A DNA stretch of 64,000 nt from Desulfosoma sp. (GCA_037481875.1 JBBFKY010000001.1:594806-658805); one strand, 5' to 3'. Shown: positions 1 to 9,168, counted from the first letter of the stretch. The notes: generated from the letters alone by a model not told the origin. Numbers and translations are program-made.

Positions 1-238
1 GAACACCGTGAATGGACTGGGTCAACTCCTCACGAACGCGATCGATGCGTTGCGTCAGTTCCTCTCGGATGCCGTCAATACGTCTGCTCTGATCCACCAG
101 ATGGGCGTTGAGATCGTCAAGGCGTTTGTGCACGGCTTCCAAGTGTGTTCTCATCTGTGACTGTTCCCGTCGGATGTGATCCAGCTCGGGCACAATCAGC
201 TCCTGTAGGGCCGCGCGAATGGCTTCTTTTATCTCCAT
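1..238 (-). CDS. Hypothetical coiled-coil protein (partial, C-terminus outside window)
   Basis: The gene reads leftwards from an ATG at 238 preceded by a GGGAGG ribosome binding site, and runs off the left edge after 79 codons. The visible part starts MEIKEAIRAALQELIVPELD and continues as a charged heptad-rich helix (RREQSQMRTHLEAVHKRLDD and similar) that should form a coiled coil. No catalytic motif or membrane segment is seen in this fragment. Small coiled-coil proteins of this style, often with a C-terminal membrane helix, are common in anaerobes and have no assigned role. A second protein of similar style lies at 27186-27563. Function not assigned. Confidence 0.6.
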   Translation of the reverse strand, partial: MEIKEAIRAALQELIVPELDHIRREQSQMRTHLEAVHKRLDDLNAHLVDQSRRIDGIREELTQRIDRVREELTQSIHGV

Positions 239-460
239 ACCCTACGCCTCCCGTCACCTTTATCTTTCCTCCACGTGTTCTCAATCCTAAAAGGGAAGAT
301 GTGCCGTCGTCAAGAAGCCCCGCTTCTCATTTGCCTACACTAGCGTTTCCTGGCTAATTTACAAATTTATCCATGTTCTGGTCTGTTAGGATGAGGCGAG
401 CCACGCCCCTACCTTGAGACGGCATGAACGACGATGTATTGAGACTTTTTGGACAAATTC

Positions 461-1573
461 CTAGACGGCATCCGGCCGGGTTGCTTTTTTCAGGAGACCT
501 AGTGGGGCAATGCAACGTTCGAGAATTTTATCTCTGGCACGGTCGATTCCGATGTGTTGATGTTCCTGGTGCAAGGCAACCAGCATGGCGGCCATTTCAT
601 GAAACTTTTGTTTGCCTTGCTGGCGGGCCGCTTCAATGAGTTCCCAATTTTGGAACTTCTTAAATTTTTGAAAGGCCTTAAGAATTTCAGGAAACATCAA
701 TCGCGTGAAAGGCCTGAGAAATGCCACGTAAAAGGCGAGGGCGGCGCGGTTCTTGTCTTCAATAATGTGTGTGAGAAGCCCCTTGTCGTCGGTGTCGGCA
801 CACAGGTCTTTGAGCACCCTGGCATAAATTTCAATAGGAGTGTTTGAGTAGGAAGCGACAATATCGTGCCACATATGGCCGCGAAAGGCTTCTTCGTGAA
901 ACTCGCCCAGTTCATGGTAGATCCACGTGTGGAGCTGGTTTCGAGCGATGGTTTTGAGTTGGTCGGCGTATCGCGCGGGGTTTCGAGCCACATCGGCCAC
1001 ATTGAGGTCGTAGACAGCAAAGGCGAAAGCAAGGGCCGATCGGGCGGAAGGCCTCATTTCAAAGATTTGATCCCACAGAAAGGCGAGCATGGGTTGGCGG
1101 CGTATGTAAATGCGAGGTCCTTGCCTCATGGCGGGTGCCGCAAACACGTCCCGGACCAGCTCCTCCGCAACGACAAACACAACGGCGCCGTCTATTTCCC
1201 AGGTTTCTTCAATGGTTCCAAGAAAAAAACTGGGCCTCAACCCTTCCACGAACCCCGCTCCATAAACCATTCCCGTGCCCGCCAGGAGGTCGTTGACGGC
1301 CTCCACATCAAAGGGATCCACAGTCATCCCATTCACAACCAAAGGCTGAAAATTCTTTTCCATCCAGGGATCCCACGAAGATTCCCTGTGTTCGATCCAT
1401 TCCAAAAGCACCGAAGGTTCGGGCTCCGCCCAAGGCAAAAGGCCCTTTTCCCATTTGAACAAATCTCGAAGCCGAAGAACCAGGCCGCATAGGGAAAAGG
1501 TGCCGGCATAGTTGGCTTCGGCGATAAGGCAATTGGCCAGGACCTGTTCTTGAAGTTTTATAAGGGTTTCCAT
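461..1573 (-). CDS. Conserved-looking hypothetical protein, 370 aa
   Basis: A full-length soluble protein of 370 residues starting METLIKLQEQVLANCLIAEA and ending KKATRPDAV. I do not recognise a family. It is rich in aromatic and charged residues (for example LFKWEKGLLPWAEPEP and WIEHRESSWDPWMEKNF) and looks mainly alpha-helical in its second half. No signal peptide, transmembrane segment, nucleotide-binding loop or metal cluster motif is visible. It stands alone: the upstream side is a repeat-bearing gap of about 650 bp and the downstream side is the separate coiled-coil gene. Length, codon use and lack of frame interruption argue that it is real. Function not assigned. Confidence 0.7.
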   Translation of the reverse strand: METLIKLQEQVLANCLIAEANYAGTFSLCGLVLRLRDLFKWEKGLLPWAEPEPSVLLEWIEHRESSWDPWMEKNFQPLVVNGMTVDPFDVEAVNDLLAGTGMVYGAGFVEGLRPSFFLGTIEETWEIDGAVVFVVAEELVRDVFAAPAMRQGPRIYIRRQPMLAFLWDQIFEMRPSARSALAFAFAVYDLNVADVARNPARYADQLKTIARNQLHTWIYHELGEFHEEAFRGHMWHDIVASYSNTPIEIYARVLKDLCADTDDKGLLTHIIEDKNRAALAFYVAFLRPFTRLMFPEILKAFQKFKKFQNWELIEAARQQGKQKFHEMAAMLVALHQEHQHIGIDRARDKILERCIAPLGLLKKATRPDAV

Positions 1574-2220
1574 GGAAAGCGCCGCTTTGTGCTAAAAGTT
1601 TTCCCGCCAGTTAGACTCGACTGAGTATAACGCGTGCAAGGCGAAAGAAAAGATGTGCGCAAATCCACTTTGGAAAACCTGTGGCGCTCGAAGACGTTGA
1701 GCGAGATTGACCTTTGCTGATGGCGCTGGAAGCTTGTCCTTGAGTTTAGTTAAAATGAGCCGTTGCAGGCCACGACGAAGAGGCGATGCACCGCTTGGCT
1801 CCTACGCTCCAAGATCTTTGCTTTCCTGGGAGCTCGTGACCTCCACCTGCCGTTTATGCGGATGGAATGCCCGTGTTTCCAGGGATATATTGTCGGTTGC
1901 CCTTTCCATGTCGAGCGGGCTGATATGTCTGCCCCTACAGATGGGACACCGGCAAAAACCTGCAAGCTTGTCCCAAAATGAAAAAAGACCTCGGCTTACC
2001 CGGAAGCTCGATTCCAGTCACGCTCATGATGGGCGCGGGAAGCCCCTGCGTTCAGGAATAAAGACTCGGCCCCCCTTGGGGAGCGGACCGATATGTCCGT
2101 CCCTAAGGCATTGAGGCACGAGAATCCTTTGGAACGGACGTACCGGTGCACCACGCATAGGGTACAGGCAGAAACCCACAAGCTTGCCTTTCAATAAACG
2201 GTAAAATCGGGTCGACCCCC
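1574..2220. other. Gap without a convincing gene; holds REP-like palindromes
   Basis: No reading frame here shows a recognisable protein. The stretch carries copies of a palindromic motif of the form GCGGACCGATATGTCCG (best copy 2083-2105). Two related short runs, around AACCTGCAAGCTTGTCCC (1959-1977) and ACCCACAAGCTTGCC (2173-2187), look like flanks of the same repeat. The palindromes are shared with other gaps of the window (6.1-6.3, 13.4 and 25.6 kb). A promoter for the gene at 2221 must lie here, but I could not choose one. Confidence 0.5.
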
Positions 2221-3039
2221 ATGAATGACGCTGATTTTCTCAACGTTTTAAAGGCCTTTGGATTGCTCTGGAGCGGATACCGCAAGGTGCGCAAAGGGGC
2301 GAAAAGACGTTTGACCGCCTTGATGACAGCGCGGGGACTATTTACCGTGACGGACCTTCTGGATCGGTGCTCCGAAGATGGGCGTCTTCGGGAAGAGGTG
2401 CGACGCGCTCTGGCGGTTCCCATCAGCCGATTCTTTCGAGATCAAAGGCTTTGGCTTGTTTTGGAAACGCAGGTGCTTCCCGGTGTTTGCACCTGGAGCG
2501 GGGAGACGCTTCGCGTGTGGTGTGCAGGATGCGCTCGCGGAGAAGAAGTCTACAGCCTGAAAATTCTTTGGCACGAATGGGCGCACCATGCTGCCCTTGT
2601 TCCGAGGTTGGAACTGTGGGCTACGGATTTCCACGAAGGAATGTTGGAGCCGGCCAAACATGGCGTTTATCACCGAAGCAGCCTCAAGGAGGTTTCCGCG
2701 CAGCGTCAAGCGGCGTGGTTTCGCCCCCTACAGGGGGACCTTTTCGCTGTTGCCGATGAACTCAAGCAGGATATTCACTGGCAATGTCACGACTTGGTGA
2801 CGGAAAACCCTCCGGCTCACGACTTTGATCTTGTGTTTCTTCGAAACAATCTTTTGACGTATTATGAAGGTGCCGTGCAACACAAAGCGTTCGAGGTCAT
2901 CGTGGCTTCTCTTGCGGAAGGAGGGTTTCTGGTTGTGGGCAGTCGTGAAAAGCCGCCTTTGGGTTCATGGCCTTTGCTTCCATGCGCTGCAGACACCCAC
3001 CTCTTTCGAAGAGTGCCTTTTCTTAATGATTTTTCCTGA
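2221..3039 (+). CDS. CheR-family protein methyltransferase
   Basis: A 272-residue protein with the layout of CheR chemotaxis methyltransferases, which transfer methyl groups from S-adenosylmethionine to glutamates of chemoreceptors. An N-terminal helical part (about 1-75) contains the typical ISRFFRD. A SAM-binding Rossmann domain follows with VWCAGCARGEEVYSL (motif I), ATDFHEGMLEPAKHGVY and the catalytic-region signature FDLVFLRNNLLTYY; in classical CheR the last is usually F-R-N-V-hydrophobic-IYF. No chemoreceptor, cheA or cheB gene lies nearby, so a signalling role outside chemotaxis is possible. It is followed at 14 bp by the nuclease gene, suggesting co-transcription. No clear ribosome site precedes the ATG. 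Confidence 0.85.
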   Translation: MNDADFLNVLKAFGLLWSGYRKVRKGAKRRLTALMTARGLFTVTDLLDRCSEDGRLREEVRRALAVPISRFFRDQRLWLVLETQVLPGVCTWSGETLRVWCAGCARGEEVYSLKILWHEWAHHAALVPRLELWATDFHEGMLEPAKHGVYHRSSLKEVSAQRQAAWFRPLQGDLFAVADELKQDIHWQCHDLVTENPPAHDFDLVFLRNNLLTYYEGAVQHKAFEVIVASLAEGGFLVVGSREKPPLGSWPLLPCAADTHLFRRVPFLNDFS

Positions 3040-3052
3040 CAAGGAGGCTTTC

Positions 3053-4645
3053 TTGAAAGTCACTGCCTATGGTGCGGCCGGATGTGTCACCGGTTCCTGT
3101 TTTCTCGTAGAAACCGACCAGCGGTTTCTTGTGGACTGCGGCCTGTTTCAAGGCGGTCAGGCCATGGATGCATTGAATCGACAACCTTGGCCCTTCGATC
3201 CGGCCGATCTTCAGGCGGTGCTGCTCACCCATGCGCATATCGACCACAGTGGTCGTTTGCCGAAACTGGTCAAGGATGGTTTTCGAGGTCCCATTTACAC
3301 CACGGCCCCTACGGCGGCCCTGAGTCGTATTCTTCTTTTGGATTCCGCTCATATTCAGGAAATGGAAGCCGAATGGAAGACTCGAAAGAACTTGAGAAAA
3401 GGCCGAGAGGCGGTTTCGCCCTTGTACACCACGGAGGATGCCGAAAAGACCGTCAGCCTTTTTCATCCGGTCTCTCAGAATGAGTTTCTGAGCTTATCCG
3501 ACGCGGTTCGTGTCAGGTTTCGAAATGCAGGCCATATTCTAGGATCTTCCATCTTGGAACTCTGGAAAGAGGGTTCGAACCAGGCCTTAAAGATCGTTTT
3601 CTCCGGGGATATCGGCCGAAAGGATCAGTTGATTGTCAAGGATCCGGATCCGATTTTTGAAGCCGACGTCCTATTTATTGAATCCACCTACGGCAATCGG
3701 CGCCATCGGGGTTTTAAAGAGAGTGTGGCGGAACTGGCCGAGGCCGTACGTTACAGCTATGAACATGGCCAAAAGGTTTTGATTCCGGCCTTTGCCGTGG
3801 AACGGACTCAGGAAGTGCTTTATGTTCTGGGGCAGCTCTTTCGTGAAGGCACCATCCCTCGTCTTCCCGTATATCTGGACAGTCCCTTGGCCATCGCCGC
3901 CACGGAAATTTTTCGGCAAATGGCACATGAGTTTGACGAGGAAACCCAAGAGATCATCAATCAAGGCCAAGATCCCTTTGATTTTCCGGAACTGGTCTTT
4001 TCTCGAACGGCTCAGGATTCCCAGGCCTTGAACGAACTCAAAGGCCCGGCGATTATCATCGCCGGAAACGGCATGTGCACGGCGGGCCGCATCTTGCACC
4101 ATCTGAAACATAATCTATGGCGTCGCGGTTGTTCTTTGGTCATTGTCGGGTATCAGGCCGAAGGATCCTTAGGACGACGCCTCATCGAAGGGGCGAAAAC
4201 CGTCAGGATTTTTGGGGAAGACATCATGGTGCGTGCCAAAGTCTTTACCATCGGCGGCTTTTCGGCCCATGCCGACCAAGAGGAGCTTCTTCAATGGCTT
4301 TCCCATTTCACCAACCCGAAACTCCAGGTGGTGGTGATCCACGGTGAAAAAGACATCGCCGCTGTTTTTGCCCAAACGGTTCGTGAGCGGTTGAAGTTTG
4401 AAACCATTGTTCCTTCTATAGGCCAGATCCTACTCTTTGAAGAAGCTGTACAGCCGACGATAGCCCCTGCGGTCGTGCATCCTCACTGGGACAAAGTCCT
4501 AGCGACGGTAGAAGCCCGAGTTGCCGCCGCACGACGCCGCCTGGAATCCTGGGCGGACCGGTTAGATACCGACGCTCGGGAAGAATTGGAAGCGGCTGTT
4601 CGCGTGTTCTTACGAACCCTGGAACGTTATGCGGGAAAAGCCTAA
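3053..4645 (+). CDS. MBL-fold/beta-CASP RNA-processing nuclease
   Basis: A metallo-beta-lactamase nuclease of about 530 residues with a beta-CASP insert, related to RNA-processing exonucleases and the CPSF-73 family. The zinc motif HAHIDH is at residues 60-65. Further signatures are NAGHILGSS, FSGDIGR, FIESTYGNR, the beta-CASP block with GNGMCTAGRILHHL, and the C-terminal GGFSAHADQEELLQWL and VVIHGE. I chose the TTG start at 3053 because AAGGAGG (3041-3047) sits five bases upstream and the protein then begins with the family-typical KVTAYGAAGCVTGSC. An in-frame ATG at 3026 would add nine residues and lacks a ribosome site. It lies between a methyltransferase gene and a macrodomain gene on the same strand. 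Confidence 0.9.
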   Translation: MKVTAYGAAGCVTGSCFLVETDQRFLVDCGLFQGGQAMDALNRQPWPFDPADLQAVLLTHAHIDHSGRLPKLVKDGFRGPIYTTAPTAALSRILLLDSAHIQEMEAEWKTRKNLRKGREAVSPLYTTEDAEKTVSLFHPVSQNEFLSLSDAVRVRFRNAGHILGSSILELWKEGSNQALKIVFSGDIGRKDQLIVKDPDPIFEADVLFIESTYGNRRHRGFKESVAELAEAVRYSYEHGQKVLIPAFAVERTQEVLYVLGQLFREGTIPRLPVYLDSPLAIAATEIFRQMAHEFDEETQEIINQGQDPFDFPELVFSRTAQDSQALNELKGPAIIIAGNGMCTAGRILHHLKHNLWRRGCSLVIVGYQAEGSLGRRLIEGAKTVRIFGEDIMVRAKVFTIGGFSAHADQEELLQWLSHFTNPKLQVVVIHGEKDIAAVFAQTVRERLKFETIVPSIGQILLFEEAVQPTIAPAVVHPHWDKVLATVEARVAAARRRLESWADRLDTDAREELEAAVRVFLRTLERYAGKA

Positions 4646-4673
4646 AAGGGGGTGCAATCTTAAGGAGCGAGCC

Positions 4674-5456
4674 GTGCAGGGGGAAATGGAAAAGTGGTTG
4701 GAGCATCGGGAACGAAAGATCCTGGAAGCGCAGTTAGCGCAGGCTCTTGAGCAGGTTCCACCGTCGTGTCGGGACAGGGTGCGGGATCTTCTTCAGGAAA
4801 GAGCGCAGCTACGTCGTTGGGAACACGGTGGCTCCTTTGTGGTGTTTCCTTTTGATGACGGCTGGCTTCCTTTGGATCGAGCCGTTGAGCGCCTTGTGGA
4901 GTCTTGGTGTCAGGATAAGGGAGGTGTCTCCATGGAAAGGAAGGTGGGCGATAAGGTTGTGGTCCTCGTTCAAGGCGACATCACTGAAATGGACACTGAG
5001 GCTATTGTGAATGCCGCCAACGCCGATTTGATTCTAGGAGGTGGTGTGGCTGGGGCCATACGGACTAAAGGAGGGCCGGAAATCCAGGAGGAATGTAACC
5101 GCATCGGGGGCACTCACGTGGGCGGTGCTGTGGTCACCACCGGTGGGCGCCTCAAAGCCCGCTACGTCATTCACGCCGTGGGCCCTCGATGGGGCGAAGG
5201 CAACGAAGAAGAAAAACTCAGGCAGGCCACCATGAACAGTTTGCGCCGGGCGACGGAAAAAGGGCTGCGGTCCATGGCGTTTCCGGCCATCAGCACGGGT
5301 ATTTTTGGATTTCCTAAAGATTTGTGCGCCAAGATCATGCTGGAAACCGTGCTGCGTTTCTTGGCCGAAGAGGACACAAGCCTGGAACGGGTGGTTTTTT
5401 GCTTGTGGTCTCAGGAGGATCTAAATCTTTTTCAAAAGACGCTGCAATCTTTATGA
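4674..5456 (+). CDS. Macrodomain (ADP-ribose-binding) protein
   Basis: The C-terminal two thirds is a macrodomain of the YmdB/Af1521 type, which binds or hydrolyses ADP-ribose derivatives: VVLVQGDITEMDTEAIVNAA, then ILGGGVAGAIRTKGGPE, and the phosphate-loop region MAFPAISTGIFGFPK. About 85 residues of charged helix precede it (KWLEHRERKILEAQLAQALE), which is an unusual N-terminal extension. I chose GTG 4674 because AAGGAG (4662-4667) lies six bases upstream. An internal ATG at 4932 would give only the macrodomain, so a shorter product is possible. It lies close behind the nuclease gene, probably in one operon. The target is unknown; an RNA-end or protein ADP-ribosylation role would be a guess from the neighbour. 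Confidence 0.85.
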   Translation: MQGEMEKWLEHRERKILEAQLAQALEQVPPSCRDRVRDLLQERAQLRRWEHGGSFVVFPFDDGWLPLDRAVERLVESWCQDKGGVSMERKVGDKVVVLVQGDITEMDTEAIVNAANADLILGGGVAGAIRTKGGPEIQEECNRIGGTHVGGAVVTTGGRLKARYVIHAVGPRWGEGNEEEKLRQATMNSLRRATEKGLRSMAFPAISTGIFGFPKDLCAKIMLETVLRFLAEEDTSLERVVFCLWSQEDLNLFQKTLQSL

Positions 5457-5658
5457 TCCATAGGGACCGATGCATGTCCGCATTCCTCTAGGGTCTCTCC
5501 GATAATTTGGAATGCATTGTTCCAGGCTGCACTCTGAGCACACGGCGCGCCGTACCCCTACCACCCTTGCTATTGTTGGGAGCGCGGGCCTTTGGCCCGC
5601 TCCTTGGACGCAAGGGCGGCCCGGGCTCTCGGAGCAAGGATGCCTTGCGGCCAGGTCC

Positions 5659-6072
5659 TTAAGCTGCGGGAAGGCGTAAGCCGTCCTCAGGCTGAAGCAC
5701 TTTTAAACTGGAAAGCAGCGTGTCGTAATCGGTGTCAGTGAGGGGTAGCAGGTCGACGGAAGGGGCGAAATGCACGAGGGAACTAGTTCGGGGTTCAAAG
5801 ATCTTTCCCGCTTGAAGAACAGGTTGCGGCAAGCGGTATCGAAAACCATGCCCCAGGTCCAAAATCAGGTCCAAGGATTCCTCATCTTCCAAAAGGGCGA
5901 CCAAGAGAACGTTGTGCACAAAAGCTCGACCGCGCAGGTGCTTTTGCCCCACTGCGTCGTTGTAAACCTCCAGGATGCCCTCGGTAAGTCTCACGGAACG
6001 ATTGAGAGGCGTGACCAGGTAAGAGTCTTCAATAAGATAGGTGCCTTCTCGAAAAGGAATCGAAACTGCCAT
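5659..6072 (-). CDS. Hypothetical protein, 137 aa
   Basis: A small soluble protein starting MAVSIPFREGTYLIEDSYLV, with many predicted beta strands (FVHNVLLVALLEDEESLDLI, GHGFRYRLPQPVLQAG). The start at 6072 is preserved by a CAGGAG ribosome site. A longer reading frame upstream runs into repeat DNA and is rejected. No family is recognised; the beta-rich pattern is compatible with a PilZ-like or SH3-like barrel, but the diagnostic residues of PilZ (RxxxR, DxSxxG) are absent. It is convergent with the macrodomain gene and stands alone on the minus strand. Function not assigned. Confidence 0.6.
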   Translation of the reverse strand: MAVSIPFREGTYLIEDSYLVTPLNRSVRLTEGILEVYNDAVGQKHLRGRAFVHNVLLVALLEDEESLDLILDLGHGFRYRLPQPVLQAGKIFEPRTSSLVHFAPSVDLLPLTDTDYDTLLSSLKVLQPEDGLRLPAA

Positions 6073-6817
6073 GGTCGGCTCCTGACTCATTGGAATTGGG
6101 GGGCGGACCCATGGGACCGCCCGTACAGGTGAAGGCGGATGGACCGAAACGAGAATCGGCATTGCCGCATTCTTTGCGCAAAATCATGGACCATGCCCCT
6201 ACCAACGTCTCCTTGTCTGGGCGTACCGATGCGAGCGCCCGAAAACGTCCCCCTGCCGGATGTTTTGGCGCGGACATACCGGTCCGCCCCTACGGAGTTT
6301 GGGAGTGGCCCATGGCCAATGGGGCCGGCTCGGTGGTCGGGGTCAGTATTGTGGGCGGTCGCATGGGGTCTCCCCTAGAGGTTCATGTCGAAGTCAACTT
6401 AAAACAGCCCTTGGCTCAAGGCAAGCAGTGTTGTCACCATCCTCTGCATCACGAAATCAGGACCGTTTCCAACCCATGAAACCATCTTTCCCACCCACGC
6501 TTTCACGACTGCGGCCTTCGGAATTGGACTCGACGTCTCTCAGTCTTCGACGATCTTTTTCAAGAAGGCATTTTTCTTGGAAGAGAAGGCGTCCCGCCCG
6601 CACCAATGGCCGGCTGAAGGCCCTCGCTTCCAGCAAAACCATCGCCTTTTGCTTTTCTGAGACAGGTTCTTGCGCGGCCCTTTTTCAACAGACCGTTCGC
6701 CTTTTTCCAAGGGACACAAGGCCCGCTTCACCACGCCACCAGCCCGTGCTTTCACGAGGTTACGACCTCACGATTGACGTTTCACGATTTCACGATTTCA
6801 CGACGATGGAGGAAAAC
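6073..6817. other. Intergenic gap with REP-like palindromes and a short TTTCACGA tandem
   Basis: No convincing gene. Two copies of the GGGCGGACCCATGGGACCGC-type palindrome lie at 6100-6127 and 6268-6295. Directly in front of the methyltransferase gene (about 6779-6805) is a run of short direct repeats built on TTTCACGAT. Reading frames that cross the gap are repeat-derived and do not look like protein. Confidence 0.5.
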
Positions 6818-7519
6818 GTGCACAACGGAGAACTCAATCGCATTTTGGCCGCCCTTGGGGCCAAGTACCGAACAGAAACAGTTGAAGTCAAAATCGGTTC
6901 GGACACTCTACGTATTCTGCAAATGGCCGATTTTGAAGACTACGTCGGGGAATTGGCCCAAAGGGATTATCTCACTTTAGAAGACCTGCCTTTGTGGGCC
7001 AAGGTTTGGGAAGCTTCCTTTGTCATGGCGAGCTACTGGGCGCATCAGCCTGTCGTTCCAGGCCGTCGCATCCTGGAAATCGGCACAGGGATCGGTGTTC
7101 TTGGGGTTTTTATGGCCTCCAAGGGCCATCGGGTCACCTTGTCCGACATCAATGAAGATGCTTTGCTGTTTGCCAAGGCCAACGTGCTTTTGAACGGCTG
7201 CGAACGTGTCGCAGATGTGCAGCGGATAGACTGGAACGACACCTTTGTCGGAGAACCGTATCATGTCATCGTGGGTTCGGAAGTGGTTTATGACCGCGCC
7301 ACGTATCCGGCTCTGGTACGATTCCTGGACCAGGCTCTGGTTCCTGGCGGCACCATCTTTCTTGCCAAAAACACCCAACTTCAAGCTCCGGGTTTCTTTG
7401 CCGAGCTGGTCACTCGATTCGCCTACAAGGAAAAGATCATTCCATTTGAAGGCCATGACGAGATTTCCGGTGTAGCGCTTTACGCTATTCGACGCCGTGG
7501 TGAAACGATGCGATCCTGA
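6818..7519 (+). CDS. Class I SAM-dependent methyltransferase, METTL21/Methyltransf_16-like
   Basis: A protein of about 233 residues with a Rossmann methyltransferase core. Motif I is RILEIGTGIGVLGVFMASKG, followed by VTLSDINEDALLFAKANVLLNG and YHVIVGSEVVYDRATYPALV. The last replaces the DPPY-type motif in the way seen in the lysine methyltransferase family Methyltransf_16. The N-terminal part (to about residue 70) contains the family-like LPLWAKVWEASFVMASYWA. I chose GTG 6818 because GGAGG (6808-6812) lies five bases upstream; an ATG at 6806 overlaps that site. The substrate is unknown, and in this family it is usually a protein lysine. The hydrolase gene follows after 17 bases. Confidence 0.8.
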   Translation: MHNGELNRILAALGAKYRTETVEVKIGSDTLRILQMADFEDYVGELAQRDYLTLEDLPLWAKVWEASFVMASYWAHQPVVPGRRILEIGTGIGVLGVFMASKGHRVTLSDINEDALLFAKANVLLNGCERVADVQRIDWNDTFVGEPYHVIVGSEVVYDRATYPALVRFLDQALVPGGTIFLAKNTQLQAPGFFAELVTRFAYKEKIIPFEGHDEISGVALYAIRRRGETMRS

Positions 7520-7536
7520 ACAATGGATAAAAAGGC

Positions 7537-8316
7537 ATGGGTATGGATTCAAGGGTGAAGCAGCCGGGTTTCGTTTTTAAAGAGTGCGTTCCTTCGAAGC
7601 GAGGGTGCGTGCCTGCGGTGGTGCATTCCCCGACAAGGTCTGCAGCGTTCGGTCATGGCAGCCCTGGGGTCGTGATCTGTTGTCATGGGCTCTTGAGCGC
7701 GAAAGACAGCCCGAAATTTGTGCAAATGGGCGAAAGATTGGCCGAGGAGGGGCTCTGGGTTCTTCGTTTTGACTTTACGGGCTGCGGTGAAAATACATGC
7801 AGCTTTAAAAGAAGCCTGTTGGAGACCCGGTTGGATGATCTTCAGAGTGTGGTGGATTGGGTTTGCGGGCCGAATCGTCCTTGGGGAGATCGACCCGTAG
7901 TGGGTCTTTTCGGGTCAAGCCTTGGAGGGTTTCTGAGTTATGTTTTTTCTGGGCGTTTTCCTGAAAGGATAAAGGCTACAGCTGTGTGGGCGGCTCCGGC
8001 TCGATTGCATGACATCGGTGCCGGTTCAAATCGTAGACCTTTGGAACTGGAACCCGCTTGGCCGTCCAAGCTTCCTCTGGGAACCCCGAACTCCATAGAT
8101 GCCCTGCCTTCTGTTTCCAATGTGCTCGTTCTACACGGCACAAAGGATGAGTTGGTTCCGTGGCACCATGCCACGGTCTTGTATCGAGCGGCCTCGGAGG
8201 AAAAACGGCTGATTCTTTTGGAAGATGCCGATCACCGGTTGACCGATGCCCAAGTTCGAGCCAAGGCGACGGAGCTGACGGCCTCTTGGTTGTTTTCCAA
8301 GCTCATGGAAAGGTAA
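7537..8316 (+). CDS. Alpha/beta hydrolase (serine esterase/peptidase-like)
   Basis: A 259-residue hydrolase of the S33/dienelactone-hydrolase type. The oxyanion region is VVICCHGLLSAKDSPK, the nucleophile elbow is GSSLG with Ser128, the acid is in HGTKDELVP (Asp204) and the base in EDADHRL (His233), so the triad looks intact. It has no signal peptide, so a cytoplasmic role is expected. It follows the methyltransferase gene by 17 bases and precedes an exonuclease gene, forming a loose plus-strand cluster without an obvious shared pathway. The substrate cannot be deduced; short acyl esters are typical of such proteins. Confidence 0.85.
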   Translation: MGMDSRVKQPGFVFKECVPSKRGCVPAVVHSPTRSAAFGHGSPGVVICCHGLLSAKDSPKFVQMGERLAEEGLWVLRFDFTGCGENTCSFKRSLLETRLDDLQSVVDWVCGPNRPWGDRPVVGLFGSSLGGFLSYVFSGRFPERIKATAVWAAPARLHDIGAGSNRRPLELEPAWPSKLPLGTPNSIDALPSVSNVLVLHGTKDELVPWHHATVLYRAASEEKRLILLEDADHRLTDAQVRAKATELTASWLFSKLMER

Positions 8317-8354
8317 AAGGCTGAAACACATTTCTATTCGGTGAGGAGTAGGAG

Positions 8355-8870
8355 TTGTCTCTTGACCCTTTGATTGAGCAGGACTTTGTGGCCATCGACT
8401 TTGAAACGGCGAACCCGGATCGGAACAGCGCCTGCGCCGTCGCCATCGTCAAGGTGCAGGATCATCAAATCGTTCGTCGAGCCTTTCGATTGATTCGGCC
8501 TCCGACGCCCAACTTTGTCTTTACCTATATTCACGGCATCACGTGGAAGGACGTACGGCATGAGCCCACTTTTAAAGAAATTTGGCCGGAACTGGAAGAG
8601 CTGACTCAAGGGGCCTTCTTTTTTGCAGCCCACAACGCTTCCTTTGATCGATCTGTGCTGCAGGCATGCTGTGCCACCTACAATCTACCCATGCCTTCCA
8701 TACCTTTTGTTTGCACCGTCCAACTGGCTCGGCGTTGCTGGCGTCTTTATCCCACCAAGCTACCCGATGTCTGCCGTCATCTGGGCATCGACCTAAGGCA
8801 CCACGACGCCGCCTCCGATGCAGAAGCCTGTGCCCGAATCGTCCTTCATGCCAGAGGCATCGAGCCTTGA
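8355..8870 (+). CDS. DnaQ-like 3'-5' exonuclease (DEDDh)
   Basis: A single-domain exonuclease of 171 residues related to the epsilon proofreading subunit of DNA polymerase III. The DEDDh residues are visible: Asp15 and Glu17 in VAIDFETAN, the aspartate in HNASFDRSVL, and the final His and Asp in RHHDAASDAEAC. The start is a TTG at 8355 with GAGGAG six bases upstream; no ATG fits. The stand-alone form without a helicase or polymerase is common. Its job would be trimming of DNA or RNA 3' ends. It is convergent with the hydrogenase operon. Confidence 0.85.
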   Translation: MSLDPLIEQDFVAIDFETANPDRNSACAVAIVKVQDHQIVRRAFRLIRPPTPNFVFTYIHGITWKDVRHEPTFKEIWPELEELTQGAFFFAAHNASFDRSVLQACCATYNLPMPSIPFVCTVQLARRCWRLYPTKLPDVCRHLGIDLRHHDAASDAEACARIVLHARGIEP

Positions 8871-9168
8871 CACACAGGCTCAGTTTCCAAGAAAACGGCA
8901 CCCATGCTGTGTTTCCACAGATCAAAAACAAACAAGGCTATTTGAGAACGAATTTTTCATCTGGGAACGCGAGCCTTTGGTTCACTATTTTCACGAGGCG
9001 TTCCGACCGCATGATCAGCGGGCCAGAGGTCTACGTTTCCGTAAAATGGGACGTATCAGATTCGTCGGGGCACGATGTACCGTGCGCCGACCGTAAAGGC
9101 ATTCTCACGGTGGTCCTTTTGCGTTCTTGGACGGCTTTCCGGCTTCAGGTCGCAATTAGAATATTGTT
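8871..9168. other. Convergent gap between exonuclease and hydrogenase genes
   Basis: Almost 300 bases separate two convergent transcription units. I see no gene and no clean intrinsic terminator with a T tract on either strand. Confidence 0.4.

Noticed and set aside
866-1492. Plus-strand frame of 208 codons opposite the 370-residue gene
   Set aside because: It is a shadow of the minus-strand gene with atypical composition and no recognisable domain.
2864-3052. N-terminal extension of the beta-CASP nuclease from an ATG at 2864
   Set aside because: It overlaps the CheR-like gene for almost 180 bases and adds no family sequence. A TTG with a perfect ribosome site lies at 3053.
6260-6805. Long N-terminal extension of the METTL21-like methyltransferase
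   Set aside because: The extension is encoded by REP-like repeat DNA. A GGAGG-supported GTG start at 6818 gives the normal family size.
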